DNA of 64,000 nt, from NCBI GenBank assembly GCA_021739645.1, contig JAIPBL010000001.1:124001-188000 (forward strand), given 5' to 3'. Each line of letters starts with the position of its first letter. Position 1 is the stretch's first letter. The DNA comes from Saprospiraceae bacterium (GTDB lineage: Bacteria > Bacteroidota > Bacteroidia > Chitinophagales > Saprospiraceae). This document shows positions 43,732 to 52,803 of the stretch, piece by piece. The translations under genes were made by a program, and so were the position numbers. The notes below the pieces were generated by a model. That model saw only the letters and a list, made by a program, of their open reading frames with translations. It ran no database searches and had not been told where the DNA came from.

Positions 43732-44268
43732 ATGAAAATATTGCTCAAAAGCTCGATGCTTTTCTTGTTGCTGGCTTTTGGTTGTTGCAAAACAACCGAC
43801 GACGAACCCGTCGAAACGCCCTATTATGTTGGCACTGCCAAATGGGAATTGGCGAATGACATCAGCAACGGACTTGCCTCTGCGATAGACTCGTGGAATG
43901 TACCTGCCGATTATTACAACGTTAGCTTTTATCGAAATTTCACAGGACAAAATTTTTATTTCAGGGGCTTAAAATTGGATTTAGGTAAACAGCTGTTGAC
44001 CATCAATGCGCCACCTGCGGACAATATTCCGTCTGCGGACTTCTACCATGCCAACGGCGATGCGATTTATGACATTTACCATTTGATTGAATTGGATTCG
44101 GTGGAAAATTATTTTGAAATAACTTCCATAGACTTCGTAAACCAAGCGGTAGAGGGCAAGTTTCAGGCGGCTTTTGCCGTGGATACCAATTTCATTGCCA
44201 GCAATCCAGCGGGCGACCCCGATACGGTTATTTTTCGGAACGGGACGTTTAAGACGTTGATACGTTGA
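43732..44268 (+). CDS. Lipoprotein of unknown function
   Basis: 178 residues from the ATG at 43732, giving a lipoprotein signal peptide (MKILLKSSMLFLLLAFGCCK, Cys18). An upstream in-frame start at 43651 runs through the palindromic repeat and is rejected. The mature part (YVGTAKWELANDISNGLASA, LELDSVENYFEITSIDFV) has a beta-rich look with no known motif. It would be anchored in a membrane. Function unknown. Confidence 0.6.
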   Translation: MKILLKSSMLFLLLAFGCCKTTDDEPVETPYYVGTAKWELANDISNGLASAIDSWNVPADYYNVSFYRNFTGQNFYFRGLKLDLGKQLLTINAPPADNIPSADFYHANGDAIYDIYHLIELDSVENYFEITSIDFVNQAVEGKFQAAFAVDTNFIASNPAGDPDTVIFRNGTFKTLIR

Positions 44269-44371
44269 TAGGAAAGTAAAACCCTGCAGCGATGGGATTG
44301 ATATTTTCATACCCATCGCTGCACCATTCCTCATCCCAATTTTCCTTATCATTGCCATAAAAACAAAGGCA

Positions 44372-46441
44372 ATGAAATACCTAATCTTAGCAGCTTCCCT
44401 TTTCCTATATACCTCATACCTCATACCCCAGACCTCCCCTCCCGATGCCTGGCACGTCACCGCCACCAACATTGACCCCGCCAACTACTACGGTGTCACA
44501 GTTGCCAATGGCATGGTCGGCATCGTCAGTTCGCCGGAACCGATGCGGGTGAAGGATGTGGTGCTGAACGGAGTCTATGACTACTACCAACGTGGCCGGG
44601 TGAGCAACATCCTCAAGACTTTTAACCACGTCAACATGAACCTCGACGTGGACGGGCGGCGCATCGGGCGGAAGGACATCACCAATTTCACCCAAAGCCT
44701 CGACATGAAAAAGGCGGCGTTTACTACAACTTTCGATGTGGGGGATAAGCTTTCCGTGAAACACACCATCATGTCGTTGCGGCACCTGCCCTACACCGCC
44801 TTGACGGTGGTGGAAATCACGGCGAAAAAGGCCGTGACCATCACCCCCGCCGCCGTCATCGAAGCGCCGGACCACTTGGCTGATGTGCGGAATTGTTATG
44901 CAGAAATTGACCGCCCGCACGTGCTGATTCCATTGATGACTTCCGTTGGTAAAAGCCCATCTGGTAAATTGACCGTGGCCGCCAGCAGCGCCTTTGTTTT
45001 TGAGGAAAAACATGGCTCGGAACCCGACCTCATCCACGAGGATTGGGACTACAACATGCACCTGACCAAGTTTCACAAACAGATGAAAGCGGGTGAAACT
45101 TACCGCTTCTCAGTGGTGGCAAGCACCGTGGCCAGCAGCCAGTACAACGACCCGCACAACGAGGCCGAGCGCCTCACCATCTTCGCTGCGCTGGAAGGCC
45201 GGGAGCGGTTGCTCAAGCGTCACGAGGCCGAGTGGGAAAAGCTCTGGCAGAGCGACATCGTCGTGGAAGGCGACCCCGAGTTCTCGGGGCAGGCTATGAA
45301 CACGACCCGTGACATCCGGTTTGCGCTTTACCATTTGTATTCCTTCGCAAGGGAAGGCACGGCGTATAGCCTCTCGCCGATGGGCTTGAGCGGGCTTGGC
45401 TACAATGGCCACGTGTTCTGGGACACCGAGCTTTGGATGTACCCGCCGATACTGATGCTGCACCCGGAAATCGCCAAATCGTTCCTCGAATACCGCTACG
45501 AGCGACTGGAAGCTGCTCGGCAAAACGCCTTCTCGCACGGTTATGCAGGTGCCATGTTCCCGTGGGAGAGCAGCGCCGATGGCTCGGAGGATACACCCGT
45601 TTGGGCGCTGACGGGGCCGTTCCAGCACCACATCACCGGCTGCGTGGGCTGGGCTTGCTGGAAATACTACCAAGTGACGCACGACAAGGACTGGCTGCGC
45701 ACCCGTGGCTATCCGATTTTGAAAGAGGTAGCCGACTTTTGGTCGAGTAGGGTGGAGCGCAGTCCTGATAGCTATCGGGATGGCCATTACGACATCAACA
45801 ACGTCATCGGGGCGAACGAGTGGCAGGAGAACATTGACAATAACGCCTTCACGAATGGCATGGCCATCACCGCCTTGCGGTACGCAGCACAGGCCGCAAG
45901 GGAATTGGGCGAGGTGCCAAACCCTGACTGGGAGCATGTGGCCGACAATATTCCCATCCTGAAATTCCCCGACGGGACGACGAAGGAAAACGCCACCTAC
46001 GACGGCGTGGAAATCAAACAGGCCGACGTGAACCTGCTGGCCTATCCGCTGAACATCGTCAGCAAGCCCGAAGATATTCGCCGGGACTTGGCCTATTACC
46101 TGCCCCGTATGTCGCCGGAGGGGCCAGCGATGGGCAATGCCATTCTCGTGCTGCTCTACGCCCGGCTGGGCGAGGCGGAGAAAGCGGCTTCCCTCTTTCC
46201 CAAAAGCTATAAACCGAACGAGGTGCCACCGTTTGGCGTGCTCTCGGAGACGGCGGGCGGCACGAATCCGTATTTTGCCACAGGCGCTGGCGGAATGTTG
46301 CAGGCGGTGCTAGCAGGTTTTGGTGGGCTGGAGATTACCGACCAAGGCATTGCGCAGCGAAAAACAGTGTTGCCGAAGGGCTGGAAGTCGCTGAAGATAA
46401 CGGGGGTGGGGAAGGATGGGAAGGTGTTTGAGGTGCGGTGA
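44372..46441 (+). CDS. Secreted GH65-family glycoside hydrolase/phosphorylase-like protein
   Basis: 689 residues with a signal peptide (1-19). The N-terminal beta-sandwich (about 25-270) starts with YYGVTVANGMVGIVSSPEP. The (alpha/alpha)6 barrel shows FWDTELWMYPPILMLHPEIA, SYAFAREG-like SFAREGTAYSLSP, GAMFPWESSADGSED and GANEWQENIDNNAFTN. The last contains the Glu at the place of the general acid of GH65. Family members are maltose/trehalose-type phosphorylases or, as in the human PGGHG enzyme, hydrolases. Export suggests a hydrolase rather than a phosphorylase (inference). Confidence 0.83.
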   Translation: MKYLILAASLFLYTSYLIPQTSPPDAWHVTATNIDPANYYGVTVANGMVGIVSSPEPMRVKDVVLNGVYDYYQRGRVSNILKTFNHVNMNLDVDGRRIGRKDITNFTQSLDMKKAAFTTTFDVGDKLSVKHTIMSLRHLPYTALTVVEITAKKAVTITPAAVIEAPDHLADVRNCYAEIDRPHVLIPLMTSVGKSPSGKLTVAASSAFVFEEKHGSEPDLIHEDWDYNMHLTKFHKQMKAGETYRFSVVASTVASSQYNDPHNEAERLTIFAALEGRERLLKRHEAEWEKLWQSDIVVEGDPEFSGQAMNTTRDIRFALYHLYSFAREGTAYSLSPMGLSGLGYNGHVFWDTELWMYPPILMLHPEIAKSFLEYRYERLEAARQNAFSHGYAGAMFPWESSADGSEDTPVWALTGPFQHHITGCVGWACWKYYQVTHDKDWLRTRGYPILKEVADFWSSRVERSPDSYRDGHYDINNVIGANEWQENIDNNAFTNGMAITALRYAAQAARELGEVPNPDWEHVADNIPILKFPDGTTKENATYDGVEIKQADVNLLAYPLNIVSKPEDIRRDLAYYLPRMSPEGPAMGNAILVLLYARLGEAEKAASLFPKSYKPNEVPPFGVLSETAGGTNPYFATGAGGMLQAVLAGFGGLEITDQGIAQRKTVLPKGWKSLKITGVGKDGKVFEVR

Positions 46442-46504
46442 TGGAAACTTAAATTTACCACCTAATTTTCTCAGATAAAGAGTAGGATTCCCTTAAAATT
46501 AGGG

Positions 46505-46512
46505 TACTTTTG
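46505..46512 (+). promoter_or_regulatory. Probable -7 box of the ABC-3C operon
   Basis: TACTTTTG fits TAnnTTTG exactly and lies 28 nt before the ATG at 46540. No TTTG is found at the ideal distance upstream, so the -33 element is not clear. Confidence 0.4.
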
Positions 46513-46539
46513 CCACCATCAAAACCCCTTTTCAATATT

Positions 46540-47490
46540 ATGAATACTTACGAAAAACGACTTGCTCGATTGAAGTTCCGTCTCAAGGTGTACGAGAAAA
46601 ACGGGCAGGCGTTCGAAGATTTCTTCGTCAGGGTCATGCAAGCGCACAATCCAAATTTTATCCCGATTAAACCACAAGGCCGATACGGCGACCGAAAAAA
46701 TGACGGCTTTGACCGGACAACAGGAGTTTACTATCAAGTTTACGCACCAGAGGACATTACCGCAAGAGAATCTGAAACGATTGAAAAATTAAACACTGAT
46801 TTTCAGGGACTTTACAATTATTGGCATAGTCAAGTTTGTCCGATAAAAGAGTTTTACTTTGTTGTTAATGATAAATACAAAGGTGTTTACCCGTCGCTTT
46901 TTCCAGAATTGGAAAAAATTAAAAAATCTTACGAAGTAAATGCAGACTCGTTTTTAGCCAAGAACCTTGAAGACATTTTTCTTGAATTGTCGGATGAAGC
47001 TATAATTGATGTATTGGACGGTTTTGAACCACTTCCAGAAAATATTTCAGCCCCTGATTATTCCGTTTTGAGGGAAGTTGTAAACTACTTGAATGATTTG
47101 CCCTACCACTTCTCGGCAGAGGAAATCCCGGAACACCCTGATTTTGCTCGCAAAATCATATTTAATAAATTGAGTTCCGGAATTGCCCGTCGATTGGACA
47201 ACGGGCGAATCCACACTAATGACATCTACCATTATTTTCGCAACAATAGCGAATTTCCAAAAGAAGATTTGCGGCTGATTTTCAACAGTCTGTATCAGGA
47301 AGCTGTTGATAAAATACCGGAAAATGAAGATAAAGGGGATGAAGTGTTTCTGTACATCCTAAAAAAGGCGACGCCAAGACAAACAAAACCAATTGTTGAA
47401 GCGGTACTAATTTTGATGGCCTATTATTTCGAGTTTTGCGACATTTATGAAGCGCCACCGGGTGATGCTGAACCACTGACACTTTTTTAA
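46540..47490 (+). CDS. ABC-3C system CTD component with nuclease-like N-terminal domain
   Basis: 316 residues from the ATG at 46540; an upstream TTG in frame is not used. The N-terminal 90 residues show GQAFEDFFVRVMQ, then PQGRYGDRKNDGFDRTTGVYYQVYAPED. This order (Glu, GDxKNDG, Q-x-YAPE) resembles restriction-endonuclease-like domains that open many ABC-three-component effectors. The C-terminal part (about 170-316, YLNDLPYHFSAEEIPEHPDF, then RIHTNDIYHYFRNNSEFPKE) would be the CTD that joins it to the other components. It overlaps no gene and is followed after 2 nt by the middle component. Likely effector of a conflict (anti-phage) system; inference from the ABC-3C class. Confidence 0.75.
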   Translation: MNTYEKRLARLKFRLKVYEKNGQAFEDFFVRVMQAHNPNFIPIKPQGRYGDRKNDGFDRTTGVYYQVYAPEDITARESETIEKLNTDFQGLYNYWHSQVCPIKEFYFVVNDKYKGVYPSLFPELEKIKKSYEVNADSFLAKNLEDIFLELSDEAIIDVLDGFEPLPENISAPDYSVLREVVNYLNDLPYHFSAEEIPEHPDFARKIIFNKLSSGIARRLDNGRIHTNDIYHYFRNNSEFPKEDLRLIFNSLYQEAVDKIPENEDKGDEVFLYILKKATPRQTKPIVEAVLILMAYYFEFCDIYEAPPGDAEPLTLF

Positions 47491-47492
47491 AA

Positions 47493-47735
47493 ATGCTAAT
47501 GCCAGCTAAACATATCCGTTATTCAGAGTCCCTTTTGGGGCTTGGTGGTTTTTTGCTTTCAATGTTGAAAGAGCCAGCGACTTTGGATGAGCTTTGGATG
47601 AAATTTGAAAAAATCAACAACAGAAAACTGCCAGCCTACCACTCTTTCGATAACGTTTTGCTTGCATTGGACTTTTTATTTTTAATCGGAGCTTTAAATA
47701 TTGCCGACACAGGCGAACTTCATTTATGCGACTAA
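47493..47735 (+). CDS. ABC-3C system middle component
   Basis: 80 residues, the size of small ABC-3C middle components. It reads HIRYSESLLGLGGFLLSMLK, then PATLDELWMKFEKIN and FDNVLLALDFLFLIGALNI, which looks like a small winged-helix-like helical protein. It overlaps the ATPase gene by 10 nt and lies 2 nt after the CTD gene, so the three are tightly coupled. In this class it is thought to link the ABC ATPase to the effector. Confidence 0.75.
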   Translation: MLMPAKHIRYSESLLGLGGFLLSMLKEPATLDELWMKFEKINNRKLPAYHSFDNVLLALDFLFLIGALNIADTGELHLCD

Positions 47736-49456
47736 TCCGTTTGAGTGCTAATCAATCTACTTTTCGCACCGTGGTGTTCAACCCGACGGGTATCTCTCTC
47801 ATTACTGCCGAAAAACGGACAGAAGACAATCAAAATACCTACAACAGTGTCGGCAAATCGCTTTGTGTAGCATTAGTGCATTTTTGTTTAGGAAGTAATC
47901 CTGTAAAGGGATTTGAGGAAAAATTGCCAGAATGGACATTCACGTTGGAGTTTGACCTGAATGGCACAATCCACAAGACTTCAAGAAGCACGAACAATCA
48001 AAAGGTTATCGCTTTGGATGAAGGTGAATTTACCTTGAAGGAATTTAATAAGAAAATGGGTGAGCAGGTATTTGGTATATTGCCAAGCCAACAGGAGATT
48101 AGTTTTCGTAGCTTGATTTCGAGATTTATCAGACCAAAAAAAAGCAGCTACAATAGTTACGATGAATTTATCAAAGAAGAACCGCCCTATAACAGGCTGC
48201 TCAATAACGCTTATTTACTCGGATTGGACATTAGATTGGCCGAGCGAAAATTCCAGTTAAACAATGACTTAAAGGAATCCACTGATGCAAAAAGACGCAT
48301 TGAAAAAGATAGTACGCTCCGAGAATTTTTTCAATACAAAGACGATAAGGACGCCGAAGTCGAAATAGTCAATCTCGAAGAGCGAATTGCTCAATTGAGC
48401 AGAGACCTCGAAAAGTTTGTGGTGGCAGAAAACTATACGACTATCCAAAGGGAGGCAGATGAAATTTCAGCACGACTCCGGGAAAAACGGAATGAAACGG
48501 TAATAGTGGAAAATTCGATTGCTGCAATTGAGAAGAGCCTGAACATCCAGCCTGACATCCCATTTGAAAAGGTGAAGCGGCTTTACGAAGAAGCCCAAGT
48601 CTCTTTCAGCGACTTGGTAGTTAAGCGTCTGGAAGATTTGGAAGTATTCAATCATAAGTTATTGAACGACCGTCGCAAGCGTCTCCTAGAAGAGCGGCAA
48701 AAGTTTGAGTCCCGCCTCAAAGACCTAAATGCCATTATCAAGCGACTCTCGGAACAGGAGGATGAAAAGCTGCAATATCTTAATTCGCACGGGGCACTTG
48801 ACGATTACGTTCAACTGACAAATCAGCTTGCCTCCTTGAAAAGCAAACTTGAAAAACTCAATGGCTACAAAAAGATGGTCAAAGAGTACAATCTTAAAAC
48901 CGAGCAACTTAAACAAGAGATTTCTCAGGAAAATATCAATACTGAAAAGTACCTAGAGGACAACGACCTCATTCGTCGCAAAAACATCCTTCTGTTTAAA
49001 AGCTTTGCCGAGCGTTTTTACGGTAGCAATCGCACAGTAGGTATTTCAATTGAAAGTAACTCAGGTGAGAACACTATCCGGTTCAATATTTCCGCTAAGA
49101 TTCAGGATGATGCCGGTGATGCAGTCGGAGAAGTAAAACTCTTTTGTTTTGATTGGACAATTTTAAAAGGTGAACATAATCACTCAGTGAAATTTATATT
49201 TCATGATAGTAAAATCCTTGATGGCGTGGATACCCGGCAAATTGCTGCTATGTTTCGCATCGCAGGGGAAGAATGTGAGCAGAGTGGGGTTCAATATATT
49301 ATTTCCGCCAACCAGTACGTACTACATGGGCTTCGGGAAGAATTGACTGAAGAAGAATATCAACGACTGATTACTGATAGTATCGTTATGCAATTGAGCG
49401 ATGCTTCAGACGCCGATAAATTACTTGGAATTCAGGTTGATTTAGATTACAAGTAA
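47726..49456 (+). CDS. ABC-3C system ABC ATPase, DUF2326 type
   Basis: 576 residues. The N-terminal ATPase half has a P-loop of the form YNSVGKSLCVALVHFCLGSN, typical of this SMC/Rad50-like family (usual GxGKS is degenerate). A long coiled coil runs from about 190 to 420 (for example RDLEKFVVAENYTTIQREAD). The C-terminal half carries the Walker-B-like FIFHDSKILDGVD and a His/Asp-containing end. It probably senses or clamps DNA and controls the CTD effector. Last gene of the trio, followed by 600 nt without genes. Confidence 0.8.
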   Translation: MRLIRLSANQSTFRTVVFNPTGISLITAEKRTEDNQNTYNSVGKSLCVALVHFCLGSNPVKGFEEKLPEWTFTLEFDLNGTIHKTSRSTNNQKVIALDEGEFTLKEFNKKMGEQVFGILPSQQEISFRSLISRFIRPKKSSYNSYDEFIKEEPPYNRLLNNAYLLGLDIRLAERKFQLNNDLKESTDAKRRIEKDSTLREFFQYKDDKDAEVEIVNLEERIAQLSRDLEKFVVAENYTTIQREADEISARLREKRNETVIVENSIAAIEKSLNIQPDIPFEKVKRLYEEAQVSFSDLVVKRLEDLEVFNHKLLNDRRKRLLEERQKFESRLKDLNAIIKRLSEQEDEKLQYLNSHGALDDYVQLTNQLASLKSKLEKLNGYKKMVKEYNLKTEQLKQEISQENINTEKYLEDNDLIRRKNILLFKSFAERFYGSNRTVGISIESNSGENTIRFNISAKIQDDAGDAVGEVKLFCFDWTILKGEHNHSVKFIFHDSKILDGVDTRQIAAMFRIAGEECEQSGVQYIISANQYVLHGLREELTEEEYQRLITDSIVMQLSDASDADKLLGIQVDLDYK

Positions 49457-50056
49457 CCTGTTTACATAAGTTTGCCCCCAAAACTTCACGCCAACCCCGT
49501 TAGCACAAGTCCTCCACACTTCGAGCCACCCACAAATTAAGTATTCTCCGAAAAAGTGAATGTTTGAACAAGTGTTAAGCGAAGCGGCACTTGCAACGAT
49601 TCGCCCATGCACCATCTACAAAATGAGTCCCTCACACCGTAGTTGTAGTCCCGCTGTGCGTCGCTTTTGTCATTGCCGGAGGCAACCCGTCTACACCTCG
49701 CTCTACGTCACGTTGCACCCTACACGTGGATGGGTCCGCCAAAGGCGGATGACAAAAGCGACGACAACCGTAACGACTATCAATGCGTATAAAAGCAAAG
49801 ACCAAGGTATTTGATAAATGCTGTTTTAAGACTTCGGGAATCTTCAAGCCAACCGATGTTTTTTCCTAAAAAAATTCTAAACCACTGCATCTAAACCCAA
49901 ATTCTCCCGTAAAAGGAGGGTTTGCGCTTTGTTTTTAGGCATAGCGCATTGACGGTATAAAATTTATTAGACTTTTTTTCGATACCAAGGCTGTTTGGCC
50001 AAGTATTTGTTCCCAACCGATTACGAGTTACATTAAGAAAAGAACAAAACTATCAA
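49457..50056. other. 600-nt intergenic region with a 15-nt inverted repeat
   Basis: CGTCGCTTTTGTCAT (49659-49673) and its exact complement (49749-49763) bracket 75 nt of GC-richer sequence. This looks like the ends of a short non-autonomous element. A CTCCC...GGAGGG hairpin lies at about 49913-49919 and 49925-49930. No gene was recognised. Confidence 0.45.
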
Positions 50057-51073
50057 ATGGCTATAAGCGCAACCAAATGGTTGACCACGTGCCTGCATTA
50101 CAACGAACACTGGGAAACATTGCTCACCAAAGCGGTCAAACCCTACACCGATGTAGTCCTGCAAACCGGCGTTGCCGAGTGCTTCTTCTTTGAGCGAAGC
50201 ATGGAGCGTGGCCCGCACTTGCGGCTCTGGTTCAAATCCACCGAATTTTTGTTGGAAAACATGCTGAAACCCAACCTGACGGAGCATTTTCAGCAGTATT
50301 TTGAGGCGATGCCATCTTTTTTGATGGAACTTAAATATCCGGCTTCCTTCCCCGACAAGCTTAAATGGCAGCCCAACAACTCGGTGCAGTTTCCAGCTAT
50401 CCAAGAAGAATTCTACCCAAGGATTGGTCAGCACCATAAGATTATTTTGGAACAACAAAACCAAGCTTCCTCTTGCATGGTGCTCAACAGTTTAAAGGAC
50501 AGGAACGGGAATTGGTCGGATGCCGAAAAAATCAGCACGGCTATCAAACTGCATTTGGGGATGATTTACGCCTTTGGGCTGACACTCCGGGAAGCCAGCG
50601 ATTTCACGGCTTGGGCTTATGAAAACTGGGCAACGGGGTATTTGCCGAAGCACTTGAACGGCAAGCTGGCCACCGAAAAAGCGGCGTTACAGGATTCCTT
50701 TCAATCGAATTTCAAACACCAAAGCAAGGACGTGCAAGCGTACCACGCCGCCATTTGGGAACTGCTGAAAAACTACCGCAAAGCGGGCGACCCAGCGTTT
50801 GTGGATTGGATTCACGCCAATACCAGTACCCATGTGGAGCTGAGTTTGGCCATTGATGCAGGCAAGTTGCAGCCACTGCCTTCCAACCTCCCTCCATCGG
50901 AACCTATTTGGAGCTTCTACGCTGATTTTATCCAAAAAACGAACAACCGGCTTGGCATCAACGGGGTGAACGAGGGCAACCTCTTTTTTGCTTTGGCGCA
51001 AAGTTTGAAGCATATCAAACACGGGAACCTTTCTTTTTCTGCCACAGAATCTGCCAAAATAAAGGTCGCTTGA
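50057..51073 (+). CDS. SpaB_C / thiopeptide-type bacteriocin biosynthesis domain protein
   Basis: 338 residues. The N-terminus reads TKWLTTCLHYNEHWETLLTK, then VKPYTDVVLQTGVAECFFFE and RGPHLRLWFKS. These fit the lanthipeptide dehydratase C-terminal (glutamate-elimination) domain, usually written FFIRYxxxGPHLRLR. In split systems this domain is a separate protein that removes glutamate from Ser/Thr of a precursor peptide. Here no LanB N-domain, precursor, cyclase or transporter is in the neighbourhood, so it is an orphan. It may be repurposed or act on a distant RiPP cluster. No signal peptide, so cytoplasmic. Confidence 0.72.
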   Translation: MAISATKWLTTCLHYNEHWETLLTKAVKPYTDVVLQTGVAECFFFERSMERGPHLRLWFKSTEFLLENMLKPNLTEHFQQYFEAMPSFLMELKYPASFPDKLKWQPNNSVQFPAIQEEFYPRIGQHHKIILEQQNQASSCMVLNSLKDRNGNWSDAEKISTAIKLHLGMIYAFGLTLREASDFTAWAYENWATGYLPKHLNGKLATEKAALQDSFQSNFKHQSKDVQAYHAAIWELLKNYRKAGDPAFVDWIHANTSTHVELSLAIDAGKLQPLPSNLPPSEPIWSFYADFIQKTNNRLGINGVNEGNLFFALAQSLKHIKHGNLSFSATESAKIKVA

Positions 51074-51105
51074 CGATATTCTACGCTTAACTTTCCTTCT
51101 TTTGC

Positions 51106-51113
51106 TAAATTTG
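51106..51113 (+). promoter_or_regulatory. Probable -7 box of folD
   Basis: TAAATTTG fits TAnnTTTG exactly, 67 nt before the folD ATG. No clear TTTG lies 19 nt upstream. Confidence 0.4.
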
Positions 51114-51180
51114 CGCCGCCAAGCCCAAGCGGCTGTTTTATTTTCAAACTACTGGATTCCTACCAAAACAAAATTGAATT

Positions 51181-52062
51181 ATGACCATTATTGACGGAAA
51201 AAAACTCTCCGAAATCATCAAGACGGAAGTAGCCCTGGAAGTGAACGCCATCAAAGCCAAGGGCGGCAAAACACCCCATCTTGCCGCCGTGCTGGTGGGC
51301 GATGACCCAGCCAGCCAAGTTTATGTCAGGAACAAAGTCCGCTCCTGCGAAGCTGTTGGATTCAAGTCCAGCCTCATCCGCAAGGACGGCAATACCACCG
51401 AGGCCGAGTTGTTGGAAGTGGTTGCTGGCCTCAACAACGACCCTGACGTGGACGGCTTCATTGTTCAGCTGCCGCTCCCAAAGCACATCAACGAAGACAA
51501 CATCACGCTCGCCATTGACCCCAAAAAGGACGTGGATGGCTTCCACCCCGTCAATTTTGGGCGAATGGCACTCGGACTGCCGAGCTACCTTCCTGCTACA
51601 CCCTTCGGAATCATGACCATGCTGGAACGCTACAACGTGGAGACGTCCGGCAAGAACGCCGTGGTCATTGGCCGCAGCAATATCGTGGGAACGCCAATGG
51701 CCATCCTGCTTTCCCGCAAGGGAAAAGTTGGTGACTGTACGGTTACGTTGGTGCATAGCCGAACCAAGAACATGGCCGATATTGTGCGGGAGGCAGACAT
51801 TATCGTTGCCGCAATCGGTAAACCGGAGTTTGTGACCGCCGACATGGTGAAGGACGGCGCCGTTGTCATTGACGTGGGCATCAACCGCATTGACGAACCG
51901 ACTCACCCGAAGGGTTCACGGCTCGTGGGTGATGTGGCCTACGACGAAGTAGCACCGAAGTGCAGTTTCATCACGCCCGTGCCCGGAGGCGTAGGCCCGA
52001 TGACGGTTATGTCGTTGATAATGAATACGTTAAAGGCGAGCAGAAAGGAGATTTACGGGTGA
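51181..52062 (+). CDS. folD: Bifunctional methylene-THF dehydrogenase/methenyl-THF cyclohydrolase
   Basis: 293 residues, full length. Family motifs are VGDDPASQVYVRNKVRSCEA (with the catalytic Lys in YVRNK), VDGFIVQLPLPKHI, the Rossmann motif VVIGRSNIVGTPMA and the C-terminal TPVPGGVGPMTVM. It interconverts 5,10-methylene- and 10-formyl-tetrahydrofolate with NADP+, in the cytoplasm. Start ATG at 51181 agrees with the family (MTIIDGKKLSE). It has its own probable promoter. Confidence 0.95.
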   Translation: MTIIDGKKLSEIIKTEVALEVNAIKAKGGKTPHLAAVLVGDDPASQVYVRNKVRSCEAVGFKSSLIRKDGNTTEAELLEVVAGLNNDPDVDGFIVQLPLPKHINEDNITLAIDPKKDVDGFHPVNFGRMALGLPSYLPATPFGIMTMLERYNVETSGKNAVVIGRSNIVGTPMAILLSRKGKVGDCTVTLVHSRTKNMADIVREADIIVAAIGKPEFVTADMVKDGAVVIDVGINRIDEPTHPKGSRLVGDVAYDEVAPKCSFITPVPGGVGPMTVMSLIMNTLKASRKEIYG

Positions 52063-52063
52063 T

Positions 52064-52090
52064 AGAGAGTGAGAGAGTGAGAGAGTGAGC
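52064..52090. repeat. GAGAGTGA tandem repeat after folD
   Basis: Three and a half 8-nt units of GAGAGTGA follow the folD stop directly. A simple tandem repeat in the gap before the GNAT gene. Confidence 0.5.
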
Positions 52091-52113
52091 GGGGAACTTG
52101 TTTACTTGGCATT

Positions 52114-52668
52114 ATGAACCAAACCATGTTAGATAAAAGGGCAGTTGAAGTGGCGGAATGCAGTGTAGCCGATTTGGTGCTGCTCCGTGATATTGGGCTT
52201 CGGGCCTTCAGTGAGGCTTTTGAATCAATGAACAACCCCGAAGATTTTGCGATATACGCTGACAAGGCGTTTGGTTTGGAGCAGCTTCGGAGCGAGTTGA
52301 TGAACCCCGCTTCGGCGTTTTACTTCGCAAAAAACGGAGACGAGGTCGTGGGTTACTTGAAGGTCAATTTCCCTGGTGCCCAGGCCGACGCACAGGGTGA
52401 GAACTGCCTAGAAGTCGAGCGGATTTACACGTTCAAAGCCTATTTTGGGAAAGGAATTGGAGAGGTTTTGTTGAACAAAGCCATGGAAATTGCGCAAGCA
52501 CAGGAATTCGATTTCATCTGGCTGGGCGTGTGGGAGAAAAACCCCCGTGGTATCCGGTTTTATGAAAAACATGGATTTGAGCGGTTTGGTCAGCATGATT
52601 TCTGGATAGGCAACGACTTACAGACCGACATCCTCATGCGGGCTTTTTTGAAAAAAAGTGGGAGTTAA
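52114..52668 (+). CDS. GNAT-family N-acetyltransferase
   Basis: 184 residues. The acetyl-CoA site is visible as FKAYFGKGIGEVLLNKAMEI (the Q/RxxGxG/A motif as YFGKGIG), preceded by VVGYLKVNF and followed by LGVWEKNPRGIRFYEKHGF. The overall pattern is close to PaiA-like polyamine acetyltransferases and other small-molecule N-acetyltransferases. No substrate is evident. Monocistronic, 51 nt after folD. Confidence 0.82.
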   Translation: MNQTMLDKRAVEVAECSVADLVLLRDIGLRAFSEAFESMNNPEDFAIYADKAFGLEQLRSELMNPASAFYFAKNGDEVVGYLKVNFPGAQADAQGENCLEVERIYTFKAYFGKGIGEVLLNKAMEIAQAQEFDFIWLGVWEKNPRGIRFYEKHGFERFGQHDFWIGNDLQTDILMRAFLKKSGS

Positions 52669-52732
52669 ACCCCGATTTGTGGGGCATGAATCTCGTTTCG
52701 TCCGAAATTTGGGGACGTACACAGTTTATTTT

Positions 52733-52740
52733 TACCTTAG
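52733..52740 (+). promoter_or_regulatory. Possible -7 box for the membrane coiled-coil gene
   Basis: TACCTTAG at 52733-52740, 21 nt after TTTG (52708-52711). It fits only partly. A similar TTACCTTGC string lies in the upstream regions of the genes at 54238 and 61701 (minus strand), so it may be a lineage variant of the -7 box. Confidence 0.3.
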
Positions 52741-52766
52741 CTCACCAGTTTCAAGTTTACTTTGTC

Positions 52767-52799
52767 CAACAATTTAACAATCAAACAATTCAACAATAA
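52767..52799 (+). repeat. AACAATT leader repeat before the 52804 start
   Basis: Four units of AACAATT/AACAATC/AACAATA lie 5 nt upstream of the ATG at 52804, in the sense direction. The array is nearly identical to the thrS leader at 302-332. The two genes are unrelated, so the leader is a shared element. Confidence 0.6.
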
Positions 52800-52803
52800 A
52801 ATT

